This document shows positions 10,926 to 20,277 of a stretch of DNA of 64,000 nucleotides, piece by piece. The stretch covers positions 935,001-999,000 of the forward strand of contig CM033403.1 of the NCBI GenBank assembly GCA_019426215.1, read 5' to 3'. Position 1 is the first letter of the stretch. Each line of letters opens with the position of its first letter. The stretch is from Buddleja alternifolia. Its lineage: Eukaryota > Streptophyta > Magnoliopsida > Lamiales > Scrophulariaceae. The notes beneath the pieces were generated by a model. It was given only the letters and a program-made list of their open reading frames with translations. It ran no database searches and was not told the DNA's origin. Position numbers and translations under genes: made by a program.

Positions 10926-13135
10926 CTAATTTCCTTTAGGTACCCATTTTGTTTTGGGTCCTTCTTTGTTAGTGACGTGAATTAGATTTTTCGGAACCCA
11001 TATTTGCCTTATCTTCACTACGGGAGAAAGATTGGCCTTCTTGGGTTTCGTTTTGAGTTGCATACCTTTTCTAGATGTATAGAAATATCCTTGATTATAG
11101 TGATAATCATAATCGTATTCACAATTATCATAGTGTTGATAATATGAACTGGATTGTTTTGGATATGGACGTTTGATTCTGTTTGGTACTGGCTTAGGAT
11201 GCACTTTTGGTGCGGGACGCTTAACGTTTGATTCACTGGCAGAAAATATCTCCTTAGCTTTTTGAGCGTTTGGATATATTTTCTTTTGTGAGACGTTCAC
11301 TTTGGTCTTTCCTTTGCCTGAGTCAATGTTGACTTTATCATTAACTTTTGTACCAGTATTTGTTGATTCATTCAGCGTTTGTCTGATTGAACTTTCTTCA
11401 ACAAAGATTACACCTTTTCCTTTGTTGATTGTTGTAACATTGGACGCTTTGGCTTTATAACTGATTTTATCAAAACCTAGACCGGTCTTTTCACCAAATG
11501 CCCTGGTTACTTTAGTCACATTATCTAGCGTTCTAGACGCTTTTGATAATGAAGAGATAAGCTGCTCTGATTTGGCAAGTTTAGCGACCATTTCAGCTTC
11601 TCTTTTGACTATTATATCAAGATCACCTTTTAGCTGAGTAATTTCACTCTCGAGTGATTGGTTTTTCTCAATGCACTGTTGCTGAATTTGCAACTCTGCT
11701 TTGAGCGTTAAGTTATCACTTCTGAGTGCTGAAATAATACGATGGTGATTTTGGAATAATTGGGTGGCATCTTGACAATCTGTATAATATTCTTTTACTT
11801 TGTCAAGTAATTCATCATAAGAGAAAGGATGATACAGATCAGTGGTTACCTCAGATGGTACGTCGTTAGATGCTTCATTTACTCTTGCCATGAGACAAAT
11901 GAATGCTGAGTCCTTTGATGGTTCATCATCGCTGCTTTCATCTGATGATTCCAAGTCCTCTTCAGGCGTATAGAGAGGTTCTGATTCTGCTAGCAAGCCT
12001 TGTTGTCTCAGGTTGCTCCTGAATTGGTTTCTATCCGTGTGATCTTGCTTTGTAGGTTTAGACACATTTGGATATGGGCAATTAACTTGGAAATGCCCTG
12101 GTCTCCTGCAGTTGTAACAAAGATTGGTCTTCATCTTTGGTTCATTTGTTAATCTTGTGGATCGTTGGTTTAACGCTGCAGGCGCTGAGAGATCTTGCTG
12201 AGAAGGAGTTTGATATTGAATTGGCGCTAGGGAGGAGGACGCAGGATAGTGAGGCGTTTGATATTGTGGTTGTATTTGAGGCGCTTGATATGAACTTTGT
12301 CCTGGGTGCTTAGGACTGTTTCCCTTCTTTTCATATTTCAGGAATTTCCTGAATCTATTTAGAAGCGCCAGTTCTTCTTCCTCACTTATGTCCGAACCTT
12401 TTTCTTTGATAGGTTTTCCTTTGATTGATGCCATTAGCGCTCCAGATTCGATTACTGGATTACTTACTGCATCACTGGCCGAATTCAGCTCAAACTCAAA
12501 CGCTTTGAGTTCTGAAAAAGCATCTTCTGGAGTTAGGCTGTCCAGATTGTTTGATTCTCTCATTGCAGTTGTTTTCATCAGGAATTTGCTTGGAAGACTT
12601 CTAAAGATTTTGACCACTGTTTCTCGATTTTGTAGCTCCATACCCAGAGATGTTAGTTCAGTGACAAGGGCTGTAAACCTCATGTCTAATTGCTTAGCGT
12701 CTCATTAGGTAGCATCTTGAAGCCGTTGAATTTTTCTTTGGCAATTGATAATTTGTTTTCCTTTATTTGTGCTGAGCCCCCACAAATAGTAGCCAACTTA
12801 TCCCAAATTTCTTTAGTTGTATTGCATGATTTGACTTTGTTGAATAAGTTGTCATTGTCACCAATGGCTGTGTATAATGCATTCCGACCGACATTGTCCA
12901 GATTGGCTCGTCGACGCTCATCGGTGGACCATTCTTGTTTGGGCTTCTCCACATAACCGTCAGGTGTTTCTCCTGTGGCTTTGGGCGCTCTGGTGATAAC
13001 TTTGTATATTTTGATTGGCCCATCTGAAATGATATCACACATTTCATCATCACATGAACACAAATAAGTAAACGCTTTGACCTTCCAAGAGTCATAATTT
13101 GACTCGGTCAACTTGGGAACTTTAGAAAATGCCAT
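10926..13135 (-). pseudogene. gag: E2 gag polyprotein (one frameshift)
   Basis: The start is the ATG at 13135 (MAFSKVPKLTESNYDSW), chosen over an upstream Met because E4 starts at the equivalent place. The N-terminal part is the copia capsid (UBN2-like) region with the KEIWDKLA motif. A one-base deletion near 12695, after LPNETL, ends that frame, and the protein resumes in the frame 12683-10926. The second piece has a CCHC zinc knuckle (CYNCRRPGHFQVNC, about 12075-12120), a coiled-coil segment and a Tyr/Asp-rich tail. The frame stops at a TAG just upstream of the pol Met, and pol is in another frame. Confidence 0.9.
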
Positions 13136-13228
13136 GAAGAATTTTAAAGTAATTTTGAAGCGACTATATAAAAAGATGGATCTGAACAAGCAGTTACGCT
13201 TGGAAACGCTTAGGTTTCAACTTCAACC

Positions 13229-13240
13229 GCTCTGATACCA
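13229..13240 (-). other. E2 primer binding site (initiator Met tRNA)
   Basis: The minus strand reads TGGTATCAGAGC two bases after the 5' LTR. It is complementary to the 3' end of plant initiator Met tRNA (GCTCTGATACCA), the usual primer of Ty1/copia elements. Confidence 0.95.
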
Positions 13241-13242
13241 CT

Positions 13243-15011
13243 TGTTGGTCCCAAGTGGTATACGAAAGGGTCTAGAAGGGGGGGTTGAATAGACCCTTAA
13301 GTCTTTTTCGACTTCTTAAAAATTCGTATCACTTTGAAGTATTTGAACGCTTGATAGGTTTAAGCGCTGGATGTGACGCTTGAGAAACGTTAACTTAGAC
13401 TCGGTGATTTCAACGCTTACCAAAGTAGGGCAGAGTTGAGTCACTAAATCAGAGTTAGCACAGCGGAAGTATTTTATAGCTTAGCATTCAGTTAACTGAT
13501 CGAAAGTAGTTGCTTAGTTGTTTTAAGACTTTATCAGAATGTATGCAGTATGAATAGTAAAGCAGTAAAACAATGAATGCTTAAAGAGGTAAATGACACA
13601 AGATATTTGTAAGGTTCACTGGGTGATGTAATCCCAGCTACGTCCTTCTTCTCCTTTTATCAGGGAGGTTTTTCCACTATGATGATTATCGAAGAGTCAC
13701 ACAGAGACTTCTACAAGATAGAGGGAGATTGGATATGATCTTGGAACTCCTTGGTCACACAGATTTCAGCTCCACTAAAGATCTTCTATCCCCTTGCTTC
13801 TTTCACTCAGAAATGGTGCAAGTTACTCTTGATCTCGGAACTCCTTGGTCACACAGATTTCAGCTCCAATAGAGATCAACTTCAACAAGCTTCTTTTACA
13901 CAAAAATACTGCTTGCAAGTCAACCAGCTTTCTCACTCAGATGAAAGGTGTTGATGGTTTTGGTCACGGGTTTGTTTGTTTTTGGAAAGTTCAAACAACT
14001 TGAGGATATCTCAATGGTAGTATATGTTCTTCTTAAAAAGAGATTTGAGATATGGGTGACTGTCTCTAGAATATTTGTGAAAAGCTTATATGAATATTTG
14101 GCTATGATTTTTAGTAAGCTTTTCTTTCAACAAGGTAGGTATTTTTTGTGTGTGTCCCTTTTTTTTTTTATTTACTTGTTTGTTGAAAGAGCTATTTATA
14201 AGGTATTGGTGGTTTTTGTCCGTTTGACTCGGTTGGAGTCTCGTTTCCCCAAACATTCCTTGAGTTCAGACATTTCTAACTTTGGGTATATTTAATTGGT
14301 TGGGCATGGTCTTGGTTTCATAAACCTGACAGTCTAGGTCAAGGATATGGCTTGCCCATAAGTTATAGTGCTTATATTTTAATAGCACTTATCCGACTTT
14401 TAATGCATCTTGTTTTATTTCCGTTGGAAATAATTCGTCCGTTTGATTCATGCATTTTTTTAAGTCTTTGGATGGTTTTGGGTCTAAATTCTTTTTCAGG
14501 TTACGTTCTTTGTAGGTTGTGTTGGTTTAACCTTTTTGGACGCTTGCTGAAGAGAGTAGTTATTCTCGTGTATCAGACGCTTGGACTGATCCTGACTTTC
14601 TTTTCTTTATTTCAGACGCTTACTCTTCAATCTTGTCTTGATGGTCTCACTGAAAATTCCGTCATTTCACTTGATGTTGAGTATTCGGCCTGAGTTATCC
14701 ATTCGTAGTTTGAGCACTGGGATAATCCCTAAAGCGTTTGACGGACGCTTCAAGATATCCTTATCCATTGTAGCTTTAGACGCTTGATCTTCACCTTCAT
14801 CACTTGGTAGACTCACCCAGAATTTTCCTAAGTGTTTTAGTGTCACATACTTAGTCTAAGGAATTCTACAAAGATAAATACTATAAGCCTAAGATAAATA
14901 AGCTTTCAGGTACTTATACATAATCATTCTATGAAAGCTTTCACACTTTTCGGAGTCTAACAGAAAGTCCTATTTGTCATCATCAAAACATCTAATATGA
15001 AATTCCTAACA
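13243..15011 (-). repeat. E2 5' LTR
   Basis: It is 1769 bp and reads TGTTAGGAATTTC...CCAACA on the minus strand. Six substitutions separate it from 706-2474, about 0.3 percent. E1 sequence resumes immediately after 15011. Confidence 0.95.
14193..14199 (-). promoter_or_regulatory. E2 5' LTR TATA box
   Basis: The minus strand reads TTATAAATAGC here. The same TATAAATA motif recurs at comparable places in the LTRs of E1, E3 and E4, which supports a promoter at the U3/R boundary. Confidence 0.6.
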
Positions 15012-15221
15012 GAATTGAATTTTATTAAAAGACTTCAGCGTTAAGAATATTCCCACTTTAATGCTAAGTAACTTTCTCTGAAAATCACGCATTGTTTTCA
15101 TCGCTAAAAGGTAGCATGTGGATAAGTTCAAAAGATAAGATTTGACAACTTCCCACGCACTCCTATCAAATCAAACTGACGGTTAATGATTCCTATCTCA
15201 AAATAGGCGGTTCAATAACTG

Positions 15222-15808
15222 CACATGTCTAGGTACGTGTCAGTGTACCATTAGGTGCGTGCAACTCACACTGAACATTTTCAAAATCTTAAACATTTTT
15301 GAGAAATAACTGCGACTCCAAATTTTATATTTCACAGCAGTTCACCTAATTTATCATGCCTCTTTACATCCGTCTTTATGATTAAATAGCTCAGATTCAA
15401 TTTTCTTTATTTTTGAATTAATTGCTTGATATGTGGCATTTATCTAAGATATTGAGGAGCTATTTTTTGCCCTCTATTTAAAACTTTCCATTTTTTACGG
15501 AAAAGCTTTATCACCACATGTCTAGGTACGTGTCAGTGTACCATTAGATGCGTGCAACTCACACTGAACATTTTCAAAATCTTAAACGTTTTTGAGAATA
15601 AACTGCGGACTCCAAATTTTATATTTCACAGCAGTTCACCTAATTTATCATGCCTCTTTACATCCGTCTTTATGATTAAATAGCTCAGATTCGATTTTCT
15701 TTATTTTCGAATTAATTACTTGATATGTGGCATTTATCTAAGATATTGAGGAGTTATTTTTTGCCCTCTATTTAAAACCTTCAAATTTTTACAGAAAAGC
15801 TTTATCAC
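15222..15808 (+). repeat. 293-bp tandem duplication upstream of the E1 env-like gene
   Basis: CACATGTCTAGGTACGTGTC at 15222 recurs at 15515, and the copies run in parallel to TTTATCAC at 15514 and 15808 with a few mismatches. Each copy holds a TATA-like TATTTAAA near its 3' end. E4 has a single copy at about 50080-50370, so the duplication is specific to E1. Confidence 0.9.
15769..15776 (+). promoter_or_regulatory. Candidate TATA box of an internal promoter in E1
   Basis: CTCTATTTAAAAC lies 125 bp upstream of the env-like ATG. E4 has CTCTATATATATTC 134 bp upstream of its ATG in the homologous sequence. The duplicated copy gives a second candidate at 15476-15483. Promoter function is inferred from position and motif only. 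Confidence 0.4.
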
Positions 15809-18722
15809 TTTCAAATTCCCTTTACTTTAGAAAATTCTCTCAAGGCAAAAAGGCTTTCTTCTAACTCTCTCAAAAAGCTTCAATCTTTCATCAATGGCGC
15901 CACCAAAATCATCTAAGTGCAAAACTGAGAAGAAAGTAACAGTAAATGCTGGATTTCTGGTAAACTGGGATTACCTTTTCAATAACCAAAACTTTCCTTT
16001 AAGAAGCATTCTTCCTCTCATTGAAGAATCTGGTCTGGAAACCATGTTGACTTCCCATTCCTCGATTCACGCAGAAGAAGCTCTTTACTTCTTTCAAAAT
16101 GCTGTCATTTCTGATGACGACAACTCTATTTCCTGCGTGTTTCCATTTGCCAAAGAAACTTTCATTCTTACTCCTCAACTGCTGTCCATTTTACTGCAAC
16201 TGCCTACTCATGGTGGAGAAGTTGAAGATGTGACCTTTGGAGAAGCCACCAAGGTCTGGGAACTGATCAAAAAGGATGACATTAACGCAGCGTACGATTC
16301 AAATTTCAAGAAGAATGACATGAAGGGCGAATATGTCATTCTAGCTAATATCTGCACAAAGATGATCGAGTGCAAAAAAGGAAGTTTTGATAAGGTTACC
16401 AATATACAGTGCAAGATGATGATCGCCATTTTGACGAAGCTAAAGGTCAATTGGGCCAGATACATTTTTAATCACTTTAAGACAGCGATCGAACAATTGA
16501 TTAATCCCAAGCTATACGGGATTGTGTTAAGTCTTCTTTTAAGCGCTAGCGGTTTTGTTAATACCACGGGTATAAAGGTTCCAGCGCTTAAGTTTTACGG
16601 AAAGAAAATGATCGGCGAACTGCTAAAATCTAAGCTTCGAGGTGGTGCAGTGGTTCCCAAGGAGAAACGTGAGCGAATCCTTGCCGAAGGAAATGATCAT
16701 AGTGATGATGAGGAGCAAGCGACATCGTCTTCATCATCATCAGAAGAAGAGGAAGTGGTGGTTAAGAGACAAAAAAGAAAGATCGTCTTGAAAGTCGCTG
16801 AGCCATCCAAGCCAGCTAAGCAGCAGGAGAAGAAGGAGACCAAGAAAAAGTAGAAGTCTCCCTCTCCTTTTCCTAAATCTCCTTCTCCGCCTCCCCTCGT
16901 TTGTCATATCTCCGGAGATGGAAGAAGAAGCAGAAGAGGAAGAAGTATCTCTAGCCCACAAGCATACTCAATGGTCCACTCTAAGAGGATCAACAAGCGC
17001 TCCAGCCGAGCTAGCGCTTGAAGAACCAGCGAGTGTTCCTCCCCCTCCTCCTTCTGAAACTATTCCTGAATCAATTCAAGAGCCTGAAGCTGCTACTCCT
17101 TTTGAGAAGTTTGCTCATTTTCAAGGTAAGTACTTGTGATAAACTGTTGGTCCCAAGTGGCATACGAAAGGGTCTAGAAGGGAGGGTTGAATAGACCCTG
17201 AAGTCTTTTTCGACTTCAAAAATATTTGTATTAAAATGGTTTTGGACACTTGAAATGTAGACGCTTGATCAAGCATTTACTTGAAATATATAGACGCTTT
17301 GCCTGAGCGTCTACTAAAGACTATTTTTAGAAAATTAACTTAGACTTTAAGATTTGAATACTATAACCAAATAGGTTTAAGCATTCACTTCTTTGATCAG
17401 TGTTAGCAGAACAGAATGATTTTAAAGTCTTCTCTTTTTGAAAGTTTTAGCGTCACAAACTATTTTTTAGTTGCTTAGCGTTTGATTGTGTTTTACTTAA
17501 CCAACTTATGCAATGATATGATTATAAGGAAATTGACTGTAAAGTAAAGAACACAATATTTGTAAGGTTCGTTGGGTGGTGTAATCCCAACTACGTCCTT
17601 CTTCTCCTTTGATCACTTGGAGGCAATCCACTAAATTGATTCTCGAAGAGTCACACAGAGACTTCTACAAAATAGAGAACAAATGGATGTCGATGGCTTG
17701 AGCTCCTTTGTCACACAGATTTCTGCTACAAGACACTTCTATCCTCGGAAGATGATCTCAAGCTCCTTGATCACACAGATTTTAGCTCCTATAAAGACCT
17801 TCTTCAACAAGCTTCTTTTACACAAAAATACTGCTTGTGAATCAACAAACTTTCTCACTCAGATGAAAGGTGTTGAGGGTTTTGTCACGGGTTTGTTTGA
17901 TGTTGGGAAGTTCAAACAACTTGGGATATCTCAATAATAGTGTAGGGTTCTTCTATGAAGATGTTTGAGATATCGGTGACTATCTTTGGAATGTATTTAA
18001 GAAGCTTAATGGATTTTGGCTCTGGGGTTTGCAAGCTTTTCTCTCAAATTATTTCTCAGCTCTCTCTCTCTCTTTTTCTTTTTCTTCTTTTTCACATCAC
18101 ATCTTAGAGTATGCTGAAGGGTACTATTTATAGAGATTCTTGTGATTTGGCCGTTGGACACAATCAGGCGCGTGTCTCTCACGCAGCACATCAAATAGTC
18201 TCATTCTGATATTCCTGAAATTCTGCTGGTTTTGATTGGACAGGAGCAGGTTTGAACTCTGAAAAGCTGACAGTCTAGTCAAAAGGTGGCTTGTCCACAA
18301 GTCATACTGTCTTGTTACATTTAATACACTTATCAAGCATTTAATGCATTTTGAATTTATTTCCCGTTGGAAATAAATGTCTGTTGGTGATTGCATTTAA
18401 GTCCTTGATAACTTGGGTTTTATCCTTCAGGTGAATCTGAAAGCTGGACGCTTGAGCCGCTCGGAAGCTTGAGTCGGACGCTTGAACAACTGAGCGCTTG
18501 AAACAGCTGAGCGCTTGATTCATAAACCTAACATAGTCTTTTAGCGTTTGACGGACGCTTAGAACAAATCTTCATCTTCACTTTGACTTTGGACGCTTGA
18601 TCTTCAACTTCCTCTCTAATAGACTCACTCAGAATTCTACTAGCGACTTTGTCTCAGATACTTAGTCTAAAATCTATAAAGATAAAAATTACATGCCTAA
18701 CAAAATAAGTAAACTTTCAAAC

Positions 18723-18741
18723 CACTACCACAAAAAAGTCC
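18723..18741 (+). repeat. C2 left terminal inverted repeat
   Basis: CACTACCACAAAAAAGTCC, preceded by the target duplication AAC. It differs from the complement of the right end at positions 7, 15 and 17. The CACTA start is the recognition end typical of En/Spm elements. Confidence 0.93.
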
Positions 18742-19115
18742 TATTACAGCGCACCTATGACAGCGGTTTTGAAAACTGCTGTAAAAAGTGGCATTCGGTT
18801 CGGACCTATGACAGCGGTTCGAGCCAAAACGCTGGCATAGGTTTCAGAAAAAAAAAAAAAAAAAAATATTTTGAATGTGGCAGCGGTTCGGCCAGAACCG
18901 CTGCCAAAAAGCACACGTATGGCAGCGGTTCGGCCGAACCGCTGCCACAAAGCGCACGTATGGCAGCGGTTCGGCCGAACCGCTGCCAGAAGTGTACTTT
19001 GTGGCAGCGGTTCTAGCCGAACCGCTGCCAGAAGTGTACTTTGTGGCAGCGGTTCTAGCCGAACCGCTGCCACAAACAGACATGTGCCAGCGGTTCGACC
19101 GAACCGCTGGCACAA
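18742..19115. repeat. C2 left subterminal palindromic repeats
   Basis: About seven units carry the core GGCAGCGGTT or GACAGCGGTT followed by its inverted copy. Two units (18920-18947 and 18961-18988) are perfect 28-bp palindromes: TGGCAGCGGTTCGG plus its reverse complement. A unit with TTCTAGCC at its centre is duplicated in tandem at about 18989-19075. Subterminal repeats bind the TNPA-type protein in En/Spm. By analogy these are probable transposase-binding sites. Confidence 0.85.
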
Positions 19116-19141
19116 GGGCCGGGTTTTCTACAACCCGGCCC
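19116..19141. other. GC-rich hairpin at the inner edge of the C2 left array
   Basis: GGGCCGGGTT, then TTCTAC, then AACCCGGCCC forms a 10-bp perfect stem with a 6-base loop. It separates the subterminal array from the CT-rich leader. Its function is unknown; it could mark the promoter or be a protein-binding site. Confidence 0.6.
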
Positions 19142-19815
19142 CCCTCACTCTCACTCTCACTATCACTACATCTCACCTACTCACTCTCTCTCTCTCTCAA
19201 CTCTCTCACCACCACCACCACCACCACCACCACCACCACCACCACCATCACCACCTCCACCATCGCGAGACCACCGTCCGCCGCCCCCTAGATCTCTTTT
19301 TCTCTCTCTAGATATCTAGCCCTCTCTCTCGGTTTTTCTCTCTCTCTCTCTCTCTCACCACCACCACCACCACCACCACCATCACCACCATCCGCCGCCT
19401 CCCTCCCGTTTTCTCTCTCTCTCTCGGTTTTTCTCTCTCTCTCTCGGTTTTGCTCTCTCTCTCTCGGATTTTCTCTCTCTCTCTCTCTACCACCGCCGCC
19501 GCCGCAGCCGACCTCCGCCGCCGCCGCCGCCGACCTCCGCCGCCGCTGCCCCTGCCGCCCACCTCCGCTTCCGCCGCCGTGGTCCATTTAGTTTTGGTAT
19601 TTTCTTTTAGATAAATATAAATATATATATATATATACACACATACATAGAGTATGTATAGATGTATGTATATGTGGGTGTATGCATATATGAGTGTATG
19701 TATATATATTTGTGTATGTGTGCTTGTATTTGTGTATATGTGGGTGTATGCATATATGAGTGTATGTATATATATTTGTGTATGTGTGCGTGTATTTGTG
19801 TATGTGTGGGTGTAT
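19142..19815. repeat. Simple-sequence leader of C2
   Basis: This region contains CT-rich runs, (CAC)n at about 19208-19247 and 19359-19385, (CCG)n at about 19490-19575, (TA)n near 19620-19636, and a 66-bp tandem repeat whose copies start at 19671 and 19737 (TATGTGGGTGTATGCATATA). The ORFs crossing it code for runs of His, Arg/Glu or Gly only and are not genes. It is probably the transcribed leader or promoter of the transposase unit. Confidence 0.7.
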
Positions 19816-20277
19816 AAAAAATTTAAGGGAACTAGGAATTTGACTGAATTTAGTATTAATTTTAGTTAGTCGGGTGTTAATTCCGTTTGATTTGAGATTA
19901 AATTGTGGTTATTTGGTGGTTTAGGGTACATTGATCCAACTGGTGATCTATATTTATACTTAGTTGCTGAAAATATAATGTTTTATCTATAGTTTTATGT
20001 GATTTATGTGATCCGACTGGTGATCAATATTTGTAGTTGCTGAAAATATAATTAATTAAGATTGAAATTGGATTTTAGCGGATCGTCAGATTCGAATTTT
20101 GTTGGATTCAACCTAACCGGGTGAAGATTAAGTCGAGAACTTGGTAGTAATTTTTGCGTTGTTACTCTGCTGAATTTTTTCTAGAATAATGGGAAATAAA
20201 TTAAAATACAAATTATTTAATTAATTTAACTATCAACTGATGATAAAATTGTTTAATTTGATTAATTTAGAATCAAA
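19816..20277 (+). other. C2 leader upstream of the transposase ATG
   Basis: AT-rich with no ORF. It includes two copies of GATCCAACTGGTGATC-like sequence (around 19934 and 20010), the motif expanded into arrays in C3. A near copy of the transposase 5' coding sequence (TTGGATTTTAGCGGATCGT, about 20069-20087) lies about 217 bp before the real start. Confidence 0.6.

Larger units (their letters stand above)
706..15011 (-). mobile_element. E2: full-length SIRE/Maximus-type Ty1/copia element
   Basis: This is a 14.3-kb element read on the minus strand: 5' LTR (15011-13243), PBS, gag, pol, a 1.1-kb spacer, the env-like ORF, a polypurine tract and the 3' LTR (2474-706). Both LTRs are 1769 bp and begin TGTTAGG and end CCAACA in element orientation. 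By eye they differ at six substitutions and two homopolymer lengths, so insertion was recent. The flanking 5-mers are CAATT (701-705) and GAATT (15012-15016), a target duplication with one mismatch. Gag-pol carries two one-base frameshifts, but the env-like ORF is open throughout. Confidence 0.93.
15012..15893 (+). other. E1 spacer and leader of the env-like gene
   Basis: E1 sequence resumes after E2 and matches 49860-50472 of E4 up to the env-like ATG. There is no ORF. Most of it is a 293-bp tandem duplication, listed separately. Confidence 0.75.

Noticed and set aside
10895..10935. Programmed ribosomal frameshift between gag and pol
   Set aside because: The distance between the frames differs by one base in E2 and E4, so no single fixed slip would serve both. 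Reported instead as an open question.
18742..19115. CRISPR-like regular repeats
   Set aside because: The units are palindromes in direct and inverted order at both ends of a CACTA element, with no unique spacers, in plant DNA.
18871..19311. ORFs with a poly-His run and Ser/Leu-rich tail
   Set aside because: They cross the subterminal palindromes and (CAC)n tracts. Open frames here are a by-product of repeat composition, with equally long frames on both strands.
19288..19640. Arg/Glu- and Gly-rich minus-strand ORFs
   Set aside because: They are translations of (CT)n and (CCG)n simple repeats.
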